DNA of 64,000 bases from positions 64,495,766-64,559,765 of the forward strand of contig NC_072801.1 of the NCBI RefSeq assembly GCF_028583425.1, written 5' to 3'. Position numbers and translations under genes: made by a program. The notes beneath the pieces are model-generated. The model searched no databases and was not told the DNA's origin. It was given only the letters and a program-made list of their open reading frames with translations. Position 1 is the stretch's first letter, and each line of letters begins with the position of its first letter. The DNA is from Eublepharis macularius. Its lineage: Eukaryota; Chordata; Lepidosauria; Squamata; Eublepharidae. This document shows positions 21,901 through 33,900 of the stretch, one piece after another.

Positions 21901-24900
21901 TCCCTTGCAGTACTGGAATGTGATACCAGAGGCTGACCAGGCAGGGATCATCCGCTACGCTATTGGGGTGCGAACATTGAAAGGATTTCCAGATAATATA
22001 AATAGCCAAGGATCTTGAGTTCTAAGGGCTTTTGCATGGTGGATTTACAATCATTAAAAACATCCTCAATTCTAATTTGCTTTTTATAGCAGACTTATCT
22101 ATACTATACAGTGGCTGTTTTCACATGCCCTCCGGAAAATCACGCAAAACTTTTGGCATGATGGTGTCTTCATAGCACAATTTCCCATCATAACCCCATT
22201 TAATGATGTGATGATGTCAGAAATCGTGCCATTAAACGGGGTCATGACAAGAAATCACACTATGCAGACGCTGTCGTGCTATGAGTTTTGTGCAATTTTC
22301 TGGAGGGTTACAGGCATGTGTAATCTATATTGTTTCCATACCATCTATATTGTTCCCATACCAGTTTAAATGTCATGGCTTCTCCCAAGCAATCCTTGGA
22401 ATAGAACTTTGCAGGGACACATTGCCCATGATTCCTTGGGGTGTTAAACCAGTCTGTGATGTCATTCCCTCTTCTCTTTTTCTTAGGTTGGCAGTGCTTT
22501 CTCATCGTCTAACGCCCGCAATGAACTGGACACCATAGCCTCCCTGCCTAGCGCTGAGCATGTCTTTGCAGTACATGATTTTGAGGCCCTCAGAGGCATC
22601 CAAGACAACCTACGGGACAAAATCTTTGCCATTGAAGGTACCCCAGGGGCTGTAAGATCCTAAATTAGTATTTGTCAGACTTCTACCAGTTCAGGCACCT
22701 GTTTTCCCAAATTAAATTTGGAGGCACACATATATTTTGAGTTGGGAAGAAGGGGAGACTCCTATAGAACAGGCAGCCTCTTTGAAGAGCAGGGAATGCT
22801 GCTAAGCCAGTGCATCGCTTGTGTTGGAGTGATTCAGTTCCATCCAAAGAAGAAATAAGGCAGAGTTGGCCATCCCATAGCAGAAGTTGAGGTCAGGAAG
22901 CAGGGGGGAGAGCGTGCAAAGATGCAGCAAGCCACCTTCTCTGGGGGAGGATAATTTTGGACCCAGCAAGCCTTTAATGATTTGATTTTTCTCATGAGAC
23001 TCTAGAAGTTATTTTATGCTGATGTTCCTCAGTAAACAGTTGATAAATTCTTGTCTTATGAGGTAGATCTGAGAGTAAGTTATATCTAAAAGAGTCCAGT
23101 AGCACCTTTAAGACTAACCAATTTTATTGTAGCATAAGCTTTCGAGAACCACAGTTTTCTTCGTCAGATGCATGGAGGGCAAAAAGAAACTGGTCAGATA
23201 TAGAGGAGGAGAGGGGAGGGCGGGTTAGATGCAAACAGCTCCTGATATGGAGATACAAACAGTTCCTTCTGATATGGAGATCAGTTTGCTTCTGTAGAGG
23301 AAATCAGTTACTTTTGATAATGAGATAACCATTCATAGTCCCTATTCAGTCCCAGCTTGACAGAGTCAAATTTACATATGAATTCCAATTCAGCAGCTTC
23401 CCTTTGGATTTTGTTTTTGAAAGGTTTCTGTTGAACTACAGTGACCTTTAAGTCCTCGGTGGAATGTCCTGGTAGATTGAAGTGTTCTCCCACTGGTTTC
23501 TGGACATTGCCATTTCTAATGTCAGATTTGTGTCCATTTATTCTTTTGCATAGAGGTTGGCTGGTTTGTCCAATGACAGATCTTTAATATAAGAAATTCA
23601 ACAAAGTTAATATTTGTGAAGAGTTGCAGATCTTTTTTTGAGAAAAGCTGAAAATTTACTGGAGTTACAGAGCATATCAAAGTGCATACCCTTGTATTTC
23701 AAGCAAAAGAATCTAAAATAATTGCTGTAAGTTTGAATTTGGGGAGAGTAAACTTTAAAAAGCACCACTTTTTTGCTTTGATCTCTACAGTGAGATTGTG
23801 CTGGGGACCAGACTTGCATGGAAGAGATCTGCTGTGCCCACAAAGCTTTTATCCTTAATTCCAGATACGATTGAATTGGTTTGGTTTGGTTTCTTCGTGG
23901 TTCTGAAAAGACACTTTGCACAGGCTCAGTGGTGGTCTCTCTTTTTTTCATATCACAGTTTTCACAGCTCTGTACTACCAATTCCAACAGAGTTTGGGGT
24001 CTAAAGCCTAATGATGCCTGATTCTAATTGATGCCCACACCAGGTCCCAAATAAGCTGGGGTCAAGATGACACCCCAGATATACTATCTAAGACTTTGAG
24101 AGTGGGCCTTTATTGTAACCTCCTCTGAGTGTTCTTCCTGTTTGCTCATGTGTCCTGTTTCCTCCCCTCCCTGTAGGAACACAATCCCAGAGCAGCAGTT
24201 CCTTCCAGATGGAAATGTCCCAGGAAGGATTCAGTGCCCTGCTGACGCCGGTGAGTTGCTCCGGTGCTCAGAGCATGTGAGAAGCCCACCCTTTCGTCTA
24301 TTCTGATCCCAGGAAATTCCTCAGTACCTACAACTAGGATGGTTTTTTATTATTGTCAGCGCGTAGATTTGCTGGGCTTTCATTATTCTAGTTCTGTGTT
24401 TCGGGGTTTTGAAACAATTATTGATGTGTTTATCCCCAAAAAGGAAATGACAGAGCGAGAGAAGGTGATGACCCTTGTTAAACTTTTCCATGAAGAAACA
24501 AAGGCTTGTTTTTAGAAAGACTGTGAAGATTGTCAGGATGCTGAATTCAATATCAATAAACAAGAGCCCTGCAGATGTTCAGAATGCATAGCACTGACTA
24601 TAACTATGAGATCTCATTCTAGTTCGGATGAGTCACGTGGGCAGGATTGCCATAAAGGGCACCCTCTTTTTGGCACCTCCTGTAATACCTAAGTGTAACT
24701 GTAGGGGGTGCTAGGCATCAGGTTATCAGTTATAGACTTGCATTTTTTCCTAATGTTTCTCTTTCCCCTCTTTTCTCTGTTTCTACTGGTTTTGGGTCAC
24801 TGTACTGGCTTTATCGTGTATGTAGGATGGCTCTGTCTTAGGAGCAGTGGGAGCTTACGACTGGTCTGGAGGGGCGTTTTTATATAAGGGTAGCAGCAAA

Positions 24901-27900
24901 AACCCAAGTTTCATTAATATCTCCAGCACCACTACAGATATGAACGATGCTTATCTAGGTAAGTATTAAAAACAAACATTCCTCCCACCCATCCCCAGTT
25001 CTGCTATTTTTTTTTTCTCTTCACACAAAAAATGTATTGCTTCTTTCTTCTTGCAATTCTGCATCCTAGTTTCAGGTGAGCAACAAGTGTCTGTTACGTG
25101 TTATGTGTCGTCAAGTCGCCTCCAACCTATGGCGACCCTATGAATGAAAGTCCTCCAAAACATCCTATCATTAACAGACTTGTTCAAATCTTGCAAACCG
25201 GACAACATGCCTTCTTTTATTGAGTCACGCCATCTCATTTTGGGTCTTCCTCTTTTCCTAGCATTATTGACTTTACCAGAGAATCTTGTCTTCTCATGAT
25301 GTGACCAAAGTACGCAAGCTTCCTTTTTTGTCATTTTAGCTTCTAGGGAGAATTCAGGTTTGATTTGATCTAGAACCCGCTTATTGGTCTTTTTGGCCCT
25401 CTATGGTTTCAGCAAAACAAAGCAACAAGTATTCATCACAATATAAACAACCTCAGAGTTATAAAATTAAAACTAAAGGATCTCGATTACAGCAGTACTC
25501 TCCAGGGAGCCAGACGTACATGTTCAGGCTTATCCCTGAGACTTCCACCCCCAGAGGCTATTCCATCTTATTGCTATTCTTTAAAGATTCCAGCTCAACG
25601 CAGAGCCTTCACATTGGCTAGACTTAACTCCTTCCCCTCTAAAGTGCTTTCTGGTCGTTTCTCTGGACTCCCTTATTCTGAACGAGTTTGTGACTGTGGA
25701 CAAGGAAAGTTAGAGACCTTGGATCATATAATAGTTTTTTGCCCTAAGTGAAGTAAGGAAAGAGAGAGATTTATTATTCCTATTATGTTAAAAGAAAAGC
25801 TTCCCTTCCTTCCTTGGGCAATCTCAGTGTTATTGTCTGATAACTTTCCTGACAATCAAACCTCTGCTATAGTGGCTTCCTTTTTAGCCACGGTGATAAA
25901 GAAACAAGATTTTCATGAGTTTAGATAGTTTAAAGTGATAATGACGAGTTATGTCTATGTGAATTGGGTATGTTCAAGTGTACAGTTCATATTTTGTTGG
26001 TGTCTGTGGGCCAAGCTACACATGACAAATGACACTTGAACGGCAAGTGTATTTTTCCCTGTTCACTTGCCCTCCACTCAATCCACTTGCTGTTCAAGTG
26101 TCATTCGTCCTGTGTAGCTTGGCCCTGTATGGCTTATGGCTTCGGCCGGAAAAGCAATAAACATATATTATTATTATATAAACAACCCCTAGCTATGCAC
26201 TAGCAGCTAGTTAAAACTAGGGTTTACCAAGGGTGAGACTGGCCTCTCTGCAGTTCTTGAGGAGACCCAAGTTTCTCTCTGACTAGGGACTCTGTTCAAA
26301 CTACCGTTCTCCCTAGATTCTGTGATTAGGCAAGCTCTCTGAATTGGAACCTAACTAAGCAGTTCCAAAGAAGTCCGTTGGCCATCTTTCCATATTTATG
26401 CCCAATTTTAAATGTGGCATCAATGAGCAAGAAGAACTCACTCATATGGTTCATCTTGTGTAAACTGTGCTATTACACATGAAACATTTATTTAAAATGT
26501 TTGGTTTCTGACATATCCTCAAAGGAGGATATATAGATAAACATTAAAACCAGCAACAACAGATTCAGACAATCAGTTTCCAAACGACCTTTTAAAATAG
26601 CTCAGAGCTGCTAGTGGAAAAGGCCGAGGATGAGCTGAAACCTGCCTAACTGCCGTTGACATTTAGATTGTGAGCAGTCACTTTTCTGATGGGAGCAAAT
26701 GCTCTTGAGGGCTCAGGAGGGACAGTTTAGCAATAGAGATGAGCACGAACTGGGGGAAAAACAAACTGTGCGGTTTCACGTACCATGAACCACTAACTTT
26801 TACAAACTTGCCCTGGTTCATGAACTGGTTTGTTTGGTTTGTGAAAACATCACTTCTGGGTCAGCAAAATGTTACTTCTGGGTCAGCAGAAGGTCTGCAG
26901 AAAGCCCACCCTCTGTTGCCTAGGAAACTGATTGATCAGCGCCATGCTGTCTACAGTGACGAACCAAAAAACGAACCAAACAAACTGGCTTAAAGTTCAT
27001 GGCAGTTCATCAGAAATGGGCTCTAACGAACTGCCGGTTCATGAATCATGAACTGGCCTGGTTCATGCCGAACTTTGGTTTGTACTTTGGTTCATGTGTG
27101 TCTCTATTTAGCAACATTAACACACCAGTGTGATGCCACCATGGGCTACGGATCTGTGGCTAGCTAAAGTTGCTGGAAGATGCAGCTGAGTGCCCAGTGT
27201 AATTGAAATGTAGGGTACATGGAAAATCACTACAGGAAGATCTTACATGCCAGCATAATGTTTAAATTGGACGTCAATGGTTGTGTGAACAGTCCTGTAG
27301 GAAGCTCACTGCTGAGCTACTAACAGTTTGGGTCTTCCTTTGACACATTCAGAGCTGTCAGATTTCCCCCTTTCCCTTCCCCTTTAGGCTATTCTTCTCA
27401 GCTTGTCTGGCTAAAAGGAAGAAGTGGCTTGGTGTTGGGAGCCCCCCGTTACAACCACATTGGCAAAGTGGTTGTCTTTGAGGAAAACACCTGGAGTGGA
27501 GAATGGCAGCTGAAAACGGAGGCTGCTGGAGAACAGGTATGGGCCAGTTTCCGTTGGGCAGTGTGGAAAACCTCTGGGTGTGGAAGGGAGATGAGGAAGG
27601 TATGGAGACCTTGACGGTGTGTGTGATTTAGTGGCTTTGCTGATGTATGTGATGTTTCTCCCGGTACCCTGTTCATCTTCGTTCTTCTGTGCCTCCACAC
27701 ATGGGGGACTGCGCAGGCGCAGGCCAGCCGCCGGAGAATTTTCTAGAGCTTCCATGGCTCCGAAGGGGCCGTTTGTTGCGCGCCTCAGCGACCGTTTTCC
27801 CGCCCAAATGGTCACATGCTCCTCCAGCGACCAACGGCCCCTTCCCTCAGTTCTCTTCTTGCCGCCGCTTGGAGAGAACGTTTGAGCTTCGCGCTCTGTG

Positions 27901-30900
27901 CTTGTGCTTCGTGCTTTTCTGACTGATTGATCTTGGCTTCTTGACTTCGGACTTCGGACTCGACTATTCTTCGGATCTCCCTCTGGACTTTGACGTGAAC
28001 TCGGTAAAACGACTCGGACTGTCTTGACCCTTCTCTCGCGTGCCCCTGAAGATGGCCTCAATGGCTCTCTTCAAGCATTGTCTTCAATGCCACACTAAGA
28101 TGGCCAAGACCGATGGCCATGAACTGTGCCTCTTTTGTTTGGGGGAGACCCACAACGTGTCGGCCTGCAAGATCTGCCAGGGCTTCACCAACAAGACCCG
28201 GCAGGATCGCAGGGCCCGACTGAACTCCTCGTTGTGGCAGTCGGTTATGTCTGAGGGCGCCCCGTTACCTCCACCCAAGGCCGGCCCTAGCCCCTCTGCC
28301 GGAAGGCACTCCAGAGCTGGCTCAGTGGCCTCCGCGAGGTCGGGGTCGAAACCGCGTCCCCCGAGTGCCTCGGCGTCGAGAGCGGCCTCTCCGGCACAGG
28401 GTCCGGCGCGGCCGCCCCGGAGCGCGTCATCCACCAGGTCGGATCCGAGACCGGCTTCGGAACCGAGGATCCTGGTGCCAAGTCCCCGGTCGGAGCCGAC
28501 GACCGGGCCGATCCCGATTAAGGCGAAGAGGTCGAAGCAGAGGTCCCCTTCGAAGGCGAGGAGCGCGTCGGTTCCGAGCTCTTCTTCGGAACCGGCAAAA
28601 AAGAAGAAAAAGACCAAGCATCATCGGTCGTCGCGTCCCGCTCCTCAGGAGGAAGTCATCGTGCTTCCTCACACGCCTTCCCCTCATCTGGGTTCCCCCG
28701 AACCGGAAGAGGTCTCCGTGCCGGTGCCGGATCCAATGGCCTTCGAGACGGTGCAGGCGGAGTTTTCTTCAGGGCCGGAGCCGAGCCCGCGCCGTCGGGG
28801 TCGACCATCTCCTTCCCGTCAGTCGCCGAGATCGGAACCGAGCCCGTCCCCTCATCGGGGCCGTCCATCTCCTGCCCGTCCATCTTCGCCTGCTGTCGGT
28901 CGTGAGCGACGTCGGTCCGGGGACAGCATTCGGTCCGCCCGATCCACTGCGTCCCGGCATCGTCAAGCCTCCTACCTTCCCTCACCATACCATTGCCAGT
29001 GGGAAGGGGCACCTGCTGGTTTCTCCGAGTCGGAACCGGGGCCATCGAGGTCGAGGCGAACGTGGTTTCCCCCTCCAGTCCTGGGTGAGGACTCCCAGCT
29101 CGGGTCCGAGGAGGGAGAAGTTGAGAGCCTGGCCGATTACCAGTCAGAGTCCTGGTCCGAACCATCGCCGGCTGATGATCTGGTGCCATCTACGGGCTCA
29201 CCGTACAAGGACCTCCGCATCTACGCCGACCAGATGGCAAGGATGGCCCAGGCCCTCGAGATGGACATCTCCTCGGCAACCCCACAGACCAAAGACAAGC
29301 TCCTCAAGCGGATATACGGTGACAACCCGGCGTCCATTGGCTTCCCCATGCTCGAGGGTATTGAGGAGATCGTGGAGAGGGTGTGGAAGGTGCCCTGTGA
29401 CCAGCCTCCGACATCCAAGAGAATCGAGCAGCTGTATAAAATCAAACAGGGCACCTGGCCGGCGTTGGTGAAGCACCCTCCACCTTCCTCTTTGGTCACG
29501 GAGGAATTCAACCCCCGACGGTTGGGTCACTCCTCGGTGCCTGCCGATAAGGAAGGCAGAAAGCTTGATGCCATGGGCAGGCGCCAGTACATTGTCGCTT
29601 CGCTAGGTCTGAGGATTGCCAATTATCAGACCATTATGGCAGGGTACCAGCTCTACCTGTGGGAGAAGTTGGCATCCTATACGCGAGACCTCCCACCTGA
29701 GCAGAAGGCTGTGGTGTCCCTACTGCAAACGGAGGCTGTCAGGCTGTCTAAACAGCAAATGAATGCTGGGAGCCATGCTGCCGAAACTGCCGCTCGGGGG
29801 ATGGCTTCGGCGGTGGTCCTCAGACGTCATTCCTGGCTGCGGTCTACTGCCCTATCCCAGGAGGTGCGTTCCAGCGAGTCCCCTTTGAAGGGGACTCGCT
29901 GTTCTCCAAGTCCACCGACGAGACCCTGAAAAAGAAAAAGGAGGACAGGCAGACGGCACGGTCCTTGGGTCTGGCTCCTTCGGACAAACCCGCCTCCAGG
30001 CCACGGTACGCCCCCCGGTCCGGCCCTTACCACTTCCAGGGCAGGTACCAGCAGCAGCGGCCTGGTTTCCACCAGTATCCTGCCTACCAGCAACGGTCCT
30101 ACCCTCCCGCACAGCAGCAGAGGAGGCGTAGGCCCTTCAAGCCTCGCCCGTCACAGCAACCGGCCCAGGAGAGAGATCAGCAGGGCGCCGGGAGGCAGTA
30201 CTGACGGGTCACGCCAGCCGTATCCCCGAATTTTTCGGACAGACTAAGTCCACTCCTCGCTGAGTGGGAGTCAATAACATCTGACTCATGGGTCTTAACA
30301 ATTGTTGAAATGGGATACGGGCTGGAATTCATTGAGCTGCCTAGGTGCACTTCACCCCTGACAGCTGTCAATAACACTATGGCCGAGCTGGATGCGGAGA
30401 TCGTGTCGCTCTTGGCCAAGGGTGCTGTGGAAGAATTGCCCTATGAGGACTCTGTAAGGGGGTTCTTCTCTAGGTTCTTCCTGGTCCCCAAGAAGGATGG
30501 GGGCTTACGTCCCATTTTAGATCTGAGGGGCCTTAATGCCTTCCTCAAGGTGACCAAATTCAGGATGGTTACATTGGCGTCTGTGATCGCCTTGCTGAAA
30601 CAGGGGGATTGGTTTGCGGTCCTTGACTTGAAGGACGCATATTTTCACGTGGGAATACGGGAGGAGCACAGGAAATACCTGAGCTTCATTTACCGGCAAA
30701 GGGTTTTCCGGTATAAGGTGCTCCCCTTTGGCCTGTCCACGGCCCCGCGTGTGTTCACTAAATGTGTGGCCCCTGTGGTCTCCTTCCTTAGGGAGGAGGG
30801 TTGTACCATCTTTCCGTACCTCAATGACTGGCTCATCGTGGCTGAATCGGAGTCTAGGCTGGTGCAGGACATTGGCTTGGTACTTAGCACTTGCCAATGC

Positions 30901-33900
30901 CTGGGGCTCCTGGTGAACTTTGAAAAATCCAAACTGGTGCCCAGCTGCAAGGTGTCCTACATTGGTGCACTGCTAGACTCCGTGGAGGGTAAGGCTCTGC
31001 TCCCCTTGGAGAGGGCTCGGTCCCTAAGGGGTCTGGTGTCCATGTTTAAAAGGAACCGCTTCCAGTCCGTGCGCACTATCCAGTGCTTGTTGGGGCATAT
31101 GGCAGCGGCCACCTCTGTGGTGCCCTACGCTAGGCTGCGTATGCGGCCTCTCCAAAACTGGTTTGTGCGGAAGTACGATGCTCAGCAGCACTCTCCATCC
31201 CTTAAGTTCTCTGTCCCAAGGGTCATTTTATCCTCTTTGGACTGGTGGCTGTCTGATGACAATTTATTTAAAGGGACCCCCTTTGGGTATCAGCATCATG
31301 ACGTCACAGTTACTACTGATGCCTCTCTGTTGGGATGGGGGGCTTACTGTGGTGAGGTATGTGTGCAAGATGTCTGGTCTGAGAGGGAAAAGACCCTCCA
31401 TATTAATGTGCTTGAACTAAGAGCCATTCGTTTCGCGCTTGTGTCCCTTACAGCACTGCTGAAAAATCGCCGGGTGTTGGTGCAGACGGACAACACGACT
31501 GCCATGTACTATGTGAATCAGCAGGGGGGCACAGTGTCCATGGCCCTGTGCCGGGAAGCCACGCTCACTTGGCAGTGGGCAATCAGGAATGGCGTGTCGC
31601 TCCGTGCTATACACGTGGCGGGGTCGGACAATGCCCGGGCAGATGCCCTCAGCAGAGTTCTTTTGCTGGATCACGAGTGGGAACTGAACGTAGAGTACAT
31701 TGGGCCGATCTTTCAGATGTGGGGTCGTCCGGTGATAGACGTGTTTGCCACTGCGGCGACCACCAAGGCCCACACGTTCTGTTCCAGGGCGGGAAGTGAC
31801 CCCCTCTCTATTGGGGATGCCTTCCAGTTTACGTGGACGCAGGGCTTGCACTACATGTTTCCACCATTTCCCTTGATCCCCAGGGTCCTGTGCAAGATGG
31901 AGGAGGACGGGACGGACTGCATTCTGGTGGCCCCCTTTTGGCCACGGCAGGTTTGGTTCCCGAAGCTCCTGCGGATGTCCCAACGGACATATGTCAGTCT
32001 GCCCCCTCGGCAAGACCTTCTCCTGAACGGGAGCCTGGTCCACCACGACCCGGGGAAGCTGCACCTTACAGCTTGGCGGATCGTTCCTCCCCTGTAGGCT
32101 TTACGGACGAGGTACAGAGGGTCCTCCTGAACGCCCGTCGGCCATCCACTAGGCGCGCTTATGCGGCCAAGTGGCGCAGGTTTGAAGTTTGGGCACTTGC
32201 TAAAGGAGTGGTGCCTGACAGCAGCCCTTTAGGGGTTGTATTCGAGTATTTGTGCCACTTGCGTGGCCTGGGCTTGAAGGTTTCCTCCCTCAAGGTCCAC
32301 CTGGCAGCGATATCGGCTGCTCACACCCGAGTTGAGGGTGTTACAGTGTTCTCTCATCCACAATCCCGCCAGTTCCTTAAAGGCATGTTCAACCTTTATC
32401 CACCTGTGCCAGCGCCAGTGCCTCAGTGGTCGTTGTCCTTGGTGCTCTCACGTCTCATGTTGCCTCCATTTGAACCTATGGCTACCTGCCCCTTGGATAT
32501 ACTATCTTACAAGGTGGCATTCTTGGTGGCTGTGACATCGGCCAGAAGGGTCAGTGAGTTGTCTGCGCTGCGATCTGACCCTCCCTTCCTGGTGTTTCAT
32601 CCCAACAAGGTGGTCCTGCGTCCCAGCCTGGTTTTTCTGCCCAAGGTGGTGTCCGCCTTCCACCTCTCGCAGGATATCTCACTGCCTGCGTTCTTTCCTC
32701 ACCCTTCCTCTAAGGGGGAAAAGGCCCTTCATTCCCTAGACTTGAAGAGGGCCATAGCCTATTACCTGGATAGGACAAAGGGGTTTCGCTCCAGTCCTCA
32801 CCTGTTTGTATGTTTTGGGGCCAAAGACAAGGGAAACAGGGCTTCTTCGCAGACCCTGTCTAGGTGGATTGTGACGGCCATTAGCAAAGCCTATTCCCTG
32901 GCAGGGGTGGCTTGCCCGCTTCATGTCAGGGCCCACTCCACGCGGTCCCAAGCATCCTCCTCGGCACTCCTCAGGGGTGTGCCCCTAGTTAACATTTGCA
33001 AGGCGGCCACATGGTCCTCCGCAGACACCTTTGTCAGGCACTATGCCATTGATGTCAATGCGGAGCAGGATGTATCTGTGGCCAGGGCTGTCCTACACTC
33101 CCTTTTTTCCTAGGAGAGTCTTGGGTGTGGCCCCTTGCGTACCTGCTGGGTACCTTGGGTGATATAGTGTATATATATGTATATATGTATATATTTTCTG
33201 TATATAGTTTTTGCAAATACTGAGTACGTATATGTTTCTACACTTCTTGTGGAACTGTATATATGTCTATGTGTATGTTATGTTATTCTTGTTGTTCAAT
33301 AAAATTGTGTTGGACTTCACCCCACCTTCCTCATTGTGTGAAGCTTGGTACACTTCCATGTGTGGAGGCACAGAAGAACGAAGATGAAAACAGGGTTAAC
33401 ATACCTGTAACTTATGTTCATCGAGTTCTTCTGTGCTGACACACAACCCTCCCTCCTACCCCGCTGTGAAATCCAATGCACAAAGATGTGGTGGCTGTAA
33501 CGGAATTTGATGTACTTTAAGGTGTTACGGCTAAGTGTGTTGGTCTAGCGGCGGCAAAGGAGAACTGAGGGAAGGAGCCGTTGGTCGCTGGAGGAGCATG
33601 TGACCGTTTGGGCGGAAAAACGGTCGCTGAGGCGCGCGACAAACGGCCCCTTTGGAGCCATGGAAGCTCTAGAAAATTCTCCGGCGGCTGGCCTGCGCCT
33701 GCGCAGTCCCCCATGTGTGTCAGCACAGAAGAACTCGATGAACATAAGTTACAGGTATGTTAACCCTGTTTTCTGATCAATCAAAGGCACTTAGATGAAT
33801 ATTCTAAAGATGCTCAGGTAAATCTTCTTGGTAGCTATCAAACTATTAATAGGTCTCCCTTTTCTTAGATGTTTACTGACAGTCATTCCTTCCCTTTTTT

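Larger units (their letters stand above)
27675..33770 (+). mobile_element. DIRS-type tyrosine-recombinase retroelement fossil, looks whole
   Basis: It is inserted in integrin intron 12, same strand as the gene. Parts in order: left terminal inverted repeat, gag-like frame, reverse transcriptase/RNase H frame, overlapping tyrosine recombinase frame, A/T-rich trailer with AATAAA, internal complementary region, right terminal inverted repeat. There is no target duplication: TTC occurs at each edge (27672-27674, 33771-33773) and GAA, its complement, at the centre of the internal region, which is the expected DIRS arrangement. All three frames are long and open, so I see no obvious breaks. The terminal repeats are nearly identical over about 190 bp, suggesting a young insertion. 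Confidence 0.93.

Noticed and set aside
27411-28061. 216-residue open frame on the minus strand
   Set aside because: It runs across exon 12, the terminal repeat and the start of the DIRS element in antisense; no family similarity. It is a by-product of G+C-rich sequence.
28365-29471. 368-residue Arg-rich plus-strand frame
   Set aside because: It is a shifted reading of the DIRS gag-like frame, low in complexity and without conserved motifs.
33100-33340. Short TATA-rich stretch as a host promoter
   Set aside because: The TATATATGTATATA tract lies in the trailer of the DIRS element, between its last frame and the internal complementary region.
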